DNA from: Patagioenas fasciata
Lineage: Eukaryota > Chordata > Aves > Columbiformes > Columbidae
NCBI RefSeq assembly: GCF_037038585.1
Contig: NC_092523.1
Span: forward strand, 29,269,501 to 29,333,500
Direction: 5' to 3'
DNA: 64,000 bases
The translations under genes were made by a program, and so were the position numbers. Below are positions 1 to 9,633 of the stretch, one piece after another (position 1 is the first letter of the stretch; every line of letters begins with the position of its first letter). The notes beneath the pieces are model-generated. The model had not been told where the DNA came from and did not search any database. It saw only the letters and a program-made list of their open reading frames with translations.

Positions 1-368
1 CCTCTCTGGGAAGCCTATTCCAGTGCTCTACCACCCTCTGGGTGAAGAATCTTTTCCTACTGTCCAACTTAAACCTCCCCTGGCACATCTTCCTGCCATT
101 CCCTGAGGTTCTGTCATTGGTCACTAAAGATAAGAGTTCGGCACTTGCCCTTCCTCCTCCCCTTGTGAGGAAGCTGTAGACCACTATGAGGTCTCCTCCT
201 AGTCTCCTCTTTTCCAGGCTGAACAAATGAAGTGACTTCAGCCAGTACTCACACAGATTCCTCTCCAAATCCTTCACCAACTTTGTAGCTCTCTTCTGGA
301 CACTTTCTGGCAGCTGTATATCTCTTTTATACTGTGACACCCAGAACTGCACACAGTGCTCCAGGTGG
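1..368 (-). mobile_element. CR1 LINE fragment (C-terminal ORF2 region)
   Basis: The reverse complement reads as the end of a CR1 reverse-transcriptase ORF: HCVQFW-like start, VQKRATKLVKDLE-like block, HLFSLEKRRLGGDLI, and [16 protein letters not shown] at the window edge. The 3'UTR lies beyond position 1. The 5' truncation is near 368. It is close in sequence to the corresponding part of the element at 43338-44805, so both probably belong to one subfamily. It sits in an LNX1 intron, in the same orientation as the gene. Confidence 0.9.
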
Positions 369-3300
369 AGACAAGAAGAATTAGGAACTGAGAAGACTGT
401 AAATTTTTCTTTCATGCAAGAGATCAGACTTTACCATGTTTCATCCTGGCCCCTTTGCGAGGCTGTAGCATAGGGTTGAAGCTAACGGGCAGCCCTCAAT
501 GCACTTATGCCTTTCTGCTTTAATTAATGTCAATTCTGTTTTCCCTGAGAGGCACCCAATTTCAGTACACTGGAAAAGAACCTTCACATTTTATCCCAGA
601 ATGCTTTGTCCTGGATATTTAATGCAGATATTCTAAATATTTCATTTGTATTTTCATTCAAGAGTCTTTCCATTCAAGCCTTGCTTTTCAACAATTTCTG
701 CTTTAATTAACCTCACAGCTTAACTCTAACACAGATTTCCATACATGTAGTTTTGCATGGAATAAGAAGGCCATCAACATGTGGCTATTGCAGTGGATTA
801 ACACACAACCCCAAAAGGCACTCCAGGCGTATCAATTTTGCCACAAATAACATGTGGCCTGCACTCCCTGTCCTCTGTGCAGATAACTTCATAAGGACAG
901 ATTTGAAGCCAGACACAAATTTCACTGAGTTGAACAGAAATTAAAGAAGTTGGCTGTATGGTTCAGCTCAGTGCTGGTAGAGGGCTGAGAGGGCACCCCT
1001 AATATCTTGACCCAAATTGTGCTTTTTGTAAAAATGGTTGTGCCCAAGGACACTGGGAGACAGTTGGTGCTTGTGTTTCTTATTTTAAAATTGAATGAAC
1101 AGAGAAACAAAATTTTAATAGCTATTCCAGCTCAAAGTACTGTTTGGAAATTTAAGAGAGCAGTTATCGTATAACAGTTATATGGGGAAACTTGATCCAG
1201 TTAATTTGGTGAGATGCCTTTGACTGTTTTGTGTAAAACCCCAGAGGGGTAAGAAAAAATGAAGTAATTTTTCACATGCAGGAGAAGGTTGTACATTTCA
1301 CTCTAACAAGCAACAGATTTTAAAATAAATGGCTTGATTCAAATTAGAGGGGTGGATCTAGCTGGTGGATTACTGGCAGTGACTGAAGCCAGGAGCTGTT
1401 TAATCCTTGGAGGGAGGCAGTGCCAACAAACAGGGTTGCAATGGGCTGCCCAGCATTCGACCTGTGCTGAGCACACAGGATGCCCAGCACCCTCCCGAGT
1501 GCTCGCTCAGTCAGTATGGCCATGTGTCAAAGCAGGATTAGTTTGGAAACCACCCCACGCTTTCCACATGACTGAGGTCCTCAAAAGGACAAGGTGAGTT
1601 TATTCACTTGCATCTTCCTTCCCCTTACAATTTTATTTCTAAGTACTCACTGAGCTTAAAGTGAAGAAAATCCTTCTATTGAGAAATAGCTCACTGCATA
1701 GGTCTTGCTTTGAAGTGAGAGGGACAGCAATGGAGGCTGGTGTGAGCAGTGCCACCAGGTCCTCACCCTCAGGAAAGCCTCCTGCAGTGGCCACAGGCTG
1801 GCTCTCCAACCATACACCAGGTTTTTAACGGGGGCCAATAACATAGCCTGACTCAAAAGAATGCTTGGACAAGTATTTCCTTTCTGAAGATATTTTAGAT
1901 AAGAAAGAAAGAGACCAGATGCCTGTCAAAGTAACTTTACAGGGACATAAAGGAGAAGGCATGGACCCTGGACTGAGGACTTCTCAAGACCCATGCAGAC
2001 CTTGTTGATGCCTGAAGACATTGTGCTGGTGTGGCTGCGTCCCACTCCTTTCCAGAGTTTCCTCAAGGAAGACCTTACAGATTTCTGCTGTCCTTCTGCT
2101 AGGTGTTCTCTTGGGCTTCCCCTGAGAAGGGAGCAACCTGGCTTACCACATGATTTGGCTAAAAGGAAGGAATAAGAACATCGTATGTATTGAGATCTTT
2201 GCTGAGGGCAAGGGAGGTGCAACAGACAATGGTCAGGGAAGTAGTTTTAGTGTGCGCAACAGTGTCAGGAGATACATATTTTCTTGGTGAAAATACCTAT
2301 AATTATCAGACTGCTAATAGAAAACCAAAAATAGCAGCACCCAAAATCTGTCTCATCAAGTGTTACTGCAACACATCCACACAACTCTCCTACCTGCATC
2401 GCGCCCAGCTGAAGTTCAAAGGTCTGACATAGACTTTCCCCAACTTAATTTCTCCTCCTTGACTCTCCTAAAACCTCCCTATTTCTTAGATGGATTCCAG
2501 AGCCTGCATCTGCAGATGGGCTTTAGGCTATACTGTAATCCCTGTTCCCCAAGCTGCCTGTTGCATGCATATGAAAAAAAAAATGCCCTCAAACTAAAGC
2601 AAACCCCTGCAGTGCAACACAAATAACTTTGTTTGAACAGGGTAGGAGGGAAGAGACAGGATGTATGAACAGGAGGGCAGCGCAAATCCTATCAGTCTTA
2701 TTCTTTCTCTTGTGCCAGCACCAGTAATGGTCACCACATCCCCGATGGTCCTCCAGGTCTTGCCTTGCCACTCACATCTACTGCAGTCCCCTCCTCCCCC
2801 TTGCTTGGTATCTCTGGTGGCTGCCAGCCAACAAAATAACAAGTCCTGACTGAGGTCAGTATTTGTACTGGCCAGTAACCAAAGATAGTGCAATAATGAA
2901 AAAGAAAAAAAATGTTTCTGCTTACTATGGTATGGTTTTGAGCCATGGAGCAAGCTGTCATACATTATATGTGGTGGTGGCTGTACAGTTGCCTGTGGAG
3001 AAGGATTTATGAAGCTGTCTCTGTGGGTTTGGGGGCACAAAAGGGGTGGGTTAGCAAACTTGTGTCCTTAGGTGCAAGGCCGTCCTGGACACCAGTGCCT
3101 GTGCTGTCCTACTTACAAAACTCTGCGTGAAAAATGTCCTGCATACAAGAGCCTGAGCAACCGAAGCAGCAGCTTGCGGGTTGTAACATTCCTATATACT
3201 GATTAAACAGGACTGAAAACAGTATTTCTCTTTCTCTTTCAATTGCTGCTATTAGAGAGGACCTTGAATCCATCCCACGGATTAGTACATTAGTGCCTTG

Positions 3301-4346
3301 TGCAGCATGCAGCAGCAACCAGATGCCCCAAATACAGAAGGAGGAGGAACAGGAGAAATTCCTGAAATGAGCTCAAACTGCCTGTCGCCCTTTTGGATTA
3401 TGTCAGTCCCAGCAAATCCTGCTTCCCGCTGCCCTGGCCAGAGGCACAGCAATGTACCAGGTCCTGAGCACCAGCTCCTGGTGTCAGGTAGCATCCAGTG
3501 CTGGGACTGGGGAGGTGAGGTGCACCTCCCATTGCTGACAGCCAAAGATGCACGTCCAAGCCCCAGCCCACAGCCACTCAGTTAAGAACAACTGCCAACA
3601 TCCAGTGAGACTAACATCTCTGTGGGTTAGAAGGCTAAATAGATAAGAGATGAATAGCTACCGTACATCATAGGCCTTTACTCTGGGTGAATCAGTGAAC
3701 CTGAATTCCTCAAGAAGAGCAAGTAGGCTGCATCTGCGCCTGTGCTCTGATTAATCTCATCAGTTTGTTTTCCTGGAAACTAGATGCCCCAGATGCCATT
3801 GTTTCCATTATAAGCGTTCATCTGCTCTGTTTTTAGCTTGATTGCTCCTGTAGACTGCTTGGCTTAAATGCTTTTTGTTTGTTTTTTAAATTAACGTTCT
3901 CACACAAAATGTCAGTGAATTAAAATGAGGGCATTACTGCAACCCTCAACACCAGATTTGCCAAATGTTTAAAAACACCTATGGCATACAGAAATTCTGA
4001 GCAGTTGTATGCAGCGTGACTAAAATATTAATAGTTGCCATATATATCACGGAACGGTTTCAAAAAGGGACTTTGTGTTTCTACAAAACACTGCTATTTT
4101 TCTCTGACAGCAGAGACAAAATCATTTGGAAATTAGCCTTGTTGGTACTAATCGTAACTGTTATTAAAACATGCCCACTGTAGGCACAATACAGTCATTT
4201 TCCATTTTTGAACAGAATTAGGCATTTCATTCCTTATCTCAAGGAAGATCTAGGAGTTTATAATTTATTAAAACACAAACAAAACATAATTAATTGCAAC
4301 ACACTGGGAAAAAAATATATTTCTCTTCATAAAAACCCTAACAACT
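369..4346. other. LNX1: LNX1 intron, no exon recognised
   Basis: This stretch lies downstream of the p70-type exon on the minus strand, so it is intronic in both isoforms. No open frame resembles the expected LNX1 continuation (CKGASHYG-type, NPAY or PDZ sequence), so the shared exon must be off the left edge. Only short chance ORFs and unique DNA are seen. Confidence 0.6.
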
Positions 4347-4425
4347 AGAATCATAGGATGGTTTGGGTTGGAAGGGACCTTAAAGATCATCTAGTTCTAA
4401 CCCCCCTGCCATGGGCAGGGAGACC
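4347..4425 (-). mobile_element. CR1 3'-end fragment
   Basis: A 79-bp piece that, in reverse complement, reads CCCATGGCAGGGGGGTTAGAAC, then GATGATCTTTAAGGTCCC, then CCAACCCAAACC and the terminal ATGATTCT tail. This is the diagnostic avian CR1 3' end, severely 5'-truncated. Confidence 0.93.
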
Positions 4426-4840
4426 AGTACAATAACATTCAAGCACAAATTAAACTAGTATCATTTACAGATGATACCATACAATATTTGTTTTATGGGT
4501 TGGAGAGATCAGCTATGGAGTTGTTTGTGGTGGGGTTTTTTAAATCATGAAGATATATGCATGGATTGCTACATTTAAATTTGCGTTATAGAGAAAACAA
4601 CATTCTGCTGTGGGCGAAAACACAAATATGGGAATTTTTTTTCCTGTCTCAAGTGAATAATTTCTGGTGAAAAGCTTCTCGTTGTTTTGCTACAGGCGTG
4701 CAGCTTTACACACAGAACATTATGCATGTACACAGAGAGAGAGCTCTGCTGGGGGTGTCTATCCTGATGATGCCTTCCTCTGTGCCCAGCTTCCCTGAAA
4801 AGCTATTTATGGAAAGCCAAGACACAGATTCAGAAACAGA

Positions 4841-4868
4841 AAAACCAAACCAAACCAAACCAAACAAA
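4841..4868. repeat. (CCAAA)n pentanucleotide microsatellite
   Basis: Five consecutive CCAAA-type units in the LNX1 intron, with slightly imperfect ends. The same unit recurs at 52340-52366 and, on the other strand, at 55137-55160. Confidence 0.85.
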
Positions 4869-5058
4869 ATAACCACCAAAAATGTCAGCACAGAAAAGCA
4901 AGTTGATGAGGAAAAAGGCAGCTTCGCTCCGTATACCTCAGCTGCTTCCGAAGGAGAAAGCAATGGGGACACACTGCTATTATTAGCCCTCCAGATGGGA
5001 AGCAGCTAGCTCACAGCGTGGTTTGAAACTGTTGGCAAGACGTTGCAGGATTTTCTTC

Positions 5059-5156
5059 ACAGACACACAGACACACAGGCAGACAGACCAACCCCCCAAA
5101 ACGGTCATGGTGAGCCCCTTCCTGCCACTCGGGTCAGACAGACAGACAGACAGAGA
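5059..5156. repeat. ACAG/CAGA tetranucleotide-rich tract beside the p70-type donor
   Basis: Two clusters: CAGACACACAG-type units at 5059-5090 and five GACA/CAGA units at 5133-5156. On the LNX1 strand this is a TCTG/TGTC-rich stretch starting about 26 nt past the donor. Confidence 0.8.
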
Positions 5157-5181
5157 GCACGACGCCAGCGCGACTGTGCGT

Positions 5182-5187
5182 ACTCAC
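5182..5187 (-). other. LNX1: Splice donor of the LNX1 p70-type exon
   Basis: Minus-strand GTGAGT follows ...TCCGAGCT. Read-through reaches TGA after one codon. The phase is 2, as for the p80-type exon, so both can splice to the same downstream exon. Confidence 0.9.
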
Positions 5188-5279
5188 AGCTCGGAGTACA
5201 AGAAGTGCAGGTTGCCCACATTGTCTATGTAGTTTGCAGGACTTAGCCAAGGTAGAACCAGTAACAGGAGAGCCTTCAT
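5188..5279 (-). CDS. LNX1: LNX1, alternative first coding exon of the RING-less (p70-type) isoform
   Basis: This exon encodes 30 residues plus two bases, beginning MKALLLLVLPWLSPANY and ending ...HFLYSE-L. It matches, apparently residue for residue, the N-terminus I remember for the mammalian LNX1 p70 isoform, which starts downstream of the RING exon and lacks Numb ubiquitin-ligase activity. The ATG at 5279 is the first in its frame: the frame is open upstream to a TAA at 5423-5421 with no other ATG. The exon ends at 5188 before GTGAGT. It lies about 3.9 kb downstream of the p80-type exon on the same strand, so transcription of p70 must start between them or the exon must be spliced alternatively. 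Residues 4-12 (LLLLVLPWL) form a signal-peptide-like hydrophobic stretch, odd for a protein known as cytosolic. The 5'UTR boundary cannot be fixed; I see no TATA box. Confidence 0.93.
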
Positions 5280-5974
5280 TTCCAGTGCAGGGCTGGCACT
5301 GCTGCTAGGTTTCCTCCTTCCAACTGTCCCTCTGTGCTGGTGGGACACACAACGTGAAGCTTTTGTGCCAGCCAAGCCCCTTCTAAGCGATCCTTTCCAT
5401 TTCAATGCAATGGTAGCACATTATGAACCAAATCCCTTAAACAAAGCTATACTGCAAAAATCGTTGACCTGTAAGAGGATTACTCGATCTGACTCTTGGA
5501 TGGGTAGATGTGAGGGTTTAGGGACAGCACAGCGTGGTTGGCGAGACAGTGACTTATGCTGCAGAGGAGAGCGATGCTCAGGGAAGAGACCTGCCTCCTG
5601 CAGGATTCAGAGTGGTTCTTCAGAGGCAGCTGGTACGTTTACATCACTGCCCACAAGCAGATGGGTTACGAGCTAAACTGCATCACGGAAGAGTGTAGCT
5701 GTCTGACAAGTGGGCGAAAAAAAATGCCCCCCGTGGAGTTTTGAAGCAGACGACTATCAGAAGACCACACCTTTTTAAAGTAAAACACCGCAAAAGATCA
5801 CAGCCAACTGCTGGCTGTCTGCATCTCAGTCTGAATTCCCAAATCCAGTCTGATGTTTCTGTGCAAACATAAATCATGTAATCATCCAAGAACATGGATT
5901 TTTTTTTTTTTAAGGATGCAAGAGCAACCATTTTAAATAAGGATGTTTTTAATGGGCTACTCCATGGTAACCAC

Positions 5975-6002
5975 TATATATATATATATATTTTTTTTTT
6001 TA
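5975..6002. repeat. (TA)n followed by poly-T
   Basis: About nine TA units run directly into a T12 tract within the LNX1 intron. No flanking retroelement body was recognised. Confidence 0.8.
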
Positions 6003-7189
6003 AATTCTCTCATCAATTACAATGCATAAAACAGCAAACTCACCTTGTCCCATCAATGACCTCGTCTCTGATCAGGGCAAGCTTTCATTTTCTTTCTGAG
6101 AACCAGGACTGGTCCAAGCCTGAATCATGCAAGAAATGCGAGGACTGCTGACTGCCCTGGTGACTCTTGCAGAGTCTACTTTAATTTATTCACTGAGAGT
6201 ACAGATCACATTCAGTCGAGATTTCAGATGGGAACTGAGCTGTTCTCGCCGCAGGCACCGGAGTGTTTATGATTATTATTTGACTTTTTTTATTAGCAAA
6301 GTCACACACCTTCTCTCTCCTCTATTGATTCACCAGAATTAAAGAGAACAGTGGCAGCTCCGTCTGCTCAGTCTGTGCCCCGGCATGCTGGAGCAGGTGT
6401 CTGAAGAGCACAATGCCCTTCTCCTCTCCTGCCCTGCCATGAGTTGGAGGTGGGATGGCAAGGGAAGTTTCTGCATTTCTGAGAATAAGATTAGGTAGAG
6501 GCATAAGATACCCTTGGTGATAAATTAATTAATGCCACGCTTAAAAATAATAATGGAACTGCACAGTCCCTTCAAGCAGAAGGTTGCAGAAGTGCCCATT
6601 TAGGGGTTACCCATAAAGTTCCCTTCTAATTCTTCCCTTGGGTGGGAATGCCAGTGAGGCTGCACTACCCACGCCCTAGAAAGCTGAACTCCCCAGCAGC
6701 AGAGGTTCTCCATTATTTCCTACTCTCTCACCTCTGCCCTTTGGCCTTAAGGCACCTCAGGTCTCCACACTGAGGAAGGAAAATCCATGTCATGGGTGGC
6801 AAAGAAGAAGCCATCCAGCCTGTGTAGCACTGCTTTGTCCTGCACCTCCTTGGAGGCCTTAGGCTTTGATGAGGAGGGAGGTCACTGCTCTGTCTCTCCA
6901 GTCCCCTGCTCCCTGGGTTTGCAAAGCCAGGACTTGGTATGGGGAGCCTGGCACAGGGGAGGCAGGACAGCGAGAAGCTGTGGGAACAGGTTACTGACCC
7001 AATTCTTCCTGCCCCTGGTTGGGCTCAGGCTATGTAAGCCAGAGGCCTAGGATCTTGAAAATCCTGAGGAGGAAGTCCAGGCCATGGACATTCAGTAATA
7101 AGCACTGGAATAAATCTTGCCAGGCTTTTACAGAATCAAGTAGTGGTTTACAACACTGCTATTCTGCAAGGCATGTATGTGAAGAGTTT

Positions 7190-7290
7190 CTCTACTATTA
7201 TGTCTAGGAGGAGAAACAAAGACAGTGGAGTGACTTGCACATGTTCATGTAGGAGAGTCAGCTCTAGAAATCAGAAATTGTACTAGTTGT
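7190..7290 (+). mobile_element. Possible MIR-like SINE remnant
   Basis: The order GAGGAGAAACAAAGACAG, GAGTGACTTGCAC, then CAGCTCTAGAAATCAGAA resembles the MIR core (GAAACTGAGGCACAG...GTGACTTGCCC...AGCT..GAA) with much divergence. Weak support; it may be chance. Confidence 0.3.
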
Positions 7291-8539
7291 GTGGTCTCTA
7301 TGTAAAAAACAGAATTCCACTTCTCTTGTTTACTGTGAGTGTGAGAGGGGTTTCCTGCTAGTTTTATGGGTGCAGCTCCAGCATCTCAAAAACTGAAGAC
7401 AAAAAAGAAAATTCTAGAGTACATTAGAGTCAGCTGTATGAAATGGAAAGGGTATTTACACTAGGGGCTCAATATTTTTGTGGCTGGAATCTGTAGGGAA
7501 ACATAATCTCAGTGACAGTAGCTCACAGCAGACTGTCAGTCCCTTTACCTGCACGACTACTGAAATCTCTGTTTGAGGTCTGTCAGAGAAGTACGGACCA
7601 AAGGCAGAAAATCCTAAGTAACTGTGTTGATTTTTTCCCTTAGCAACAGAAATCTAACCTTGAAAAGCACTGCTAGCCTGGGCTAGAAGCTGCTGCTGCC
7701 ACCTCTTACACTGTGGACCGTGAGACAGCAGCAACTTCAACAGGGAAAGCCAGGTCCAAAAATGGGCGGGCAAAGGGCACCCAAATCCATAAGCATATGA
7801 AAAGTGGGGCTCTTGCCCTTTGCAAGGAGTTTGTTGCTAATTTTCCATTTATTTATGTATCTATCAGTTTTTGTAATGTGAAACAGTCAACTTTGTTTTT
7901 TTTTTTTGTTAAACCACAATGACTTCGGTCAATATGTTGAATAAATTCCTTGTGAGAATCCAGGTGCTTTAGGAAATGTTGTCTCCAGTTCAAATGGGGA
8001 CACATTTGAATGGCAGGCGGCAGAGTCATTTCCAGTTACAGGGTTCAAGACCCAGAAGCCTGCAGCCCCGTGAACACACCTCTGTGCTGCAGCTCACCAG
8101 GGATGCTCTGACCCTGAGCATTGCCATGTTTGTGCAGGAATGTGCCCCCAGCAGAAGTGTGGAGCCCTGTGCTGGTCGCCCAGGACTTTCTCCACAATGT
8201 AGAGGCAGAAGCGGACACCTAGGAACACAACTCACACCTGCAAACCACAGGGGAAGTAATTTCACCAGACAACAGATAGAGGCCACAAAAAAGCGCAATC
8301 TCTTAGACCCCACCTCTCCTCAAACCTGAAGTGCTGTTACCTGGGTTATGTCAAAGCATTTGTCTACTGTCAGAAATCACAGCCCTGAATGTGTCTCTTT
8401 ACTCTTCTGCCTTCCTTTCAAAAGGTAGAAGACGCAAGAGAAGAGCAGCAGCACACACTTTTACCCAAAACAGAGGATCATTCACCACCAGCTCTATCCT
8501 TGCAAAGGAACTAAAGTGCTCTCTGAAGACATCTCTCCT

Positions 8540-8700
8540 AGAGGCAGGCGAGAGGATGTCCTGGCCCCCTGGAGATGCGAGCCTGGAGGGGGAGTCCAGC
8601 CTGGGAGCTCCTCCACTCCGCGCTGGAGAAGCGGGGGCTCTGCGAGCCTCGGCGTGCAGGGCACAGGGAAGTGCTCACCTGGAAGAAAGGAGCGCTCAGC
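8540..8700. promoter_or_regulatory. GC/CpG-rich patch in the LNX1 intron, candidate regulatory element
   Basis: Nine CpG dinucleotides fall between 8549 and 8693 in an otherwise CpG-poor intron. The patch is open on both strands because it is stop-poor. On the minus strand a CAG|GTGAGC motif (8681-8673) is preceded by a pyrimidine-rich stretch, so it resembles both a donor and an acceptor. It could mark a cryptic exon or an intronic promoter for the short isoform; nothing proves either. Confidence 0.3.
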
Positions 8701-9145
8701 TCCAAAGACCAATACCAAACCAGAATATTTTCTGCTCTACTTCTCATATAGGTCATTTGTGATTCAAAAAAAGATTGAAGAAAGGGCAATTATAAAACCC
8801 TTAATGTACTACTAAAACATTTATAATAACTCAGCTTCCCAAAACTCACAGACATCTTCAGATGACTAAATACACAATTCCATTATGCATCTCACCACAA
8901 GATATCTGCCCAGAACTGCTAACGATAGCATGAAGTACCTTGAATGCATGCAATTCTAAAAATACAGTGAAATATTGTCATATAAATGGACTAAATTAAC
9001 CTCTAAATTGATGATACTGTAGGTGTTCATTGCAACTGACATCTATAAATCTTTCTTTACGTTAATTTTCTATTTTAATTAGCATTAAGTGAAGATATTT
9101 TTTCCTTCCTTAAGAAAAAGAGTGAAAAAAAATTCTATCCAAAAA

Positions 9146-9151
9146 ACTTAC
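9146..9151 (-). other. LNX1: Splice donor of the LNX1 p80-type exon
   Basis: Minus-strand GTAAGT directly follows ...AAAACCA. Reading through it gives a stop (CAG TAA) at once. The end of homology to LNX proteins coincides with this site. The intron interrupts the codon after its second base (phase 2). Confidence 0.9.
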
Positions 9152-9537
9152 TGGTTTTGGAAATGCTGTTCAAGCTGACCACGTTGCACGACCTCTGAGC
9201 AGTGTTCTGTGAAAGGGCAGCTAACCATTAGCTTGTCCAGGAGGTTTTTCACTAGTATGCTGGACTTCCTACACGCCTGGAGAACCACAAGCTTGCGGTC
9301 CATGGGGCAGAAGTCTTTTTCCACAAGGAAGTTCGTAAGGCAGACCATGCAGTAGGTGTGACCGCAGAGCGTGTCTAATGGCTGAAGCAAAGGTTGCAGG
9401 CAAATGTGGCATATCAGATCATCATCTACTTCTTCAGTGTAGTTGTATAAGTGGTTTTCTTCTGGTAAATGTACTTGGCCGCAGGTGACACAGAATGGCG
9501 GGAAGCTATCCTCCATTTGTTCTTCTTTCTGGCTCAT
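9152..9537 (-). CDS. LNX1: LNX1, first coding exon of the RING-containing (p80-type) isoform
   Basis: LNX1 is a cytosolic E3 ubiquitin ligase and PDZ scaffold that binds Numb. This exon encodes residues 1-128 plus two bases of the next codon. Seen in the sequence: a zinc-finger-like CxxC (C16, C19, with H23), the conserved block [17 protein letters not shown], and a RING with ligands C43, C46, C58, H60, C63, C66, C77 and D80. That is C3HC3D, the LNX-type variant with Asp as last ligand. A second zinc-finger-like motif follows (C107, C113, H125). [16 protein letters not shown] and the KSSILV block fit LNX1 better than LNX2, as I recall both proteins. The start is the ATG at 9537: A at -3, an in-frame TGA at 9558-9556 upstream, and no earlier in-frame ATG (extending to 9543 would start on TTG). 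The exon ends at the donor CCA|GTAAGT. The NPAY motif and four PDZ domains lie on exons outside the window. Confidence 0.95.
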
Positions 9538-9633
9538 AATCAAAATTGATGCAATTCAAAAGAGGGCAGATGGGAACACCCCGACCCGTTTTCTATTTGT
9601 GAGAGCTGCAGCAAGGCTTGTGTGTCATAAGAT
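9538..9633 (-). other. LNX1: 5'UTR part and splice acceptor of the LNX1 p80-type exon
   Basis: On the minus strand a long pyrimidine tract (CTCTTCCTCTTGCTTCCCC) runs into ACAG ending at 9634, so the exon most likely starts at 9633. That leaves 96 nt of 5'UTR before the ATG at 9537 and makes this exon internal, so a noncoding first exon should lie further right. The acceptor is inferred from sequence only; a transcription start inside the exon cannot be excluded. Confidence 0.75.

Larger units (their letters stand above)
5280..9145. other. LNX1: LNX1 intron and probable p70-type promoter region
   Basis: This DNA separates the two alternative first coding exons. It must contain the p70 5'UTR and transcription start if p70 has its own promoter, but no TATA box or clear acceptor is visible close to 5279. 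It contains T-rich tracts (5887-5901, 5975-6002 preceded by a TA run, 7895-7909), a MIR-like remnant near 7190-7290 and a GC/CpG-rich patch at 8540-8700. The ORFs here are short and show no family resemblance. Confidence 0.6.

Noticed and set aside
5280..5405. A 42-residue N-terminal extension of the p70-type exon
   Set aside because: It would start on TTG, has no ATG, and its sequence does not resemble LNX1; homology begins exactly at the ATG at 5279.
9538..9543. Extending the LNX1 start two codons upstream to 9543
   Set aside because: The codon at 9543-9541 is TTG; the first ATG in frame is at 9537, and a vertebrate start should be ATG.
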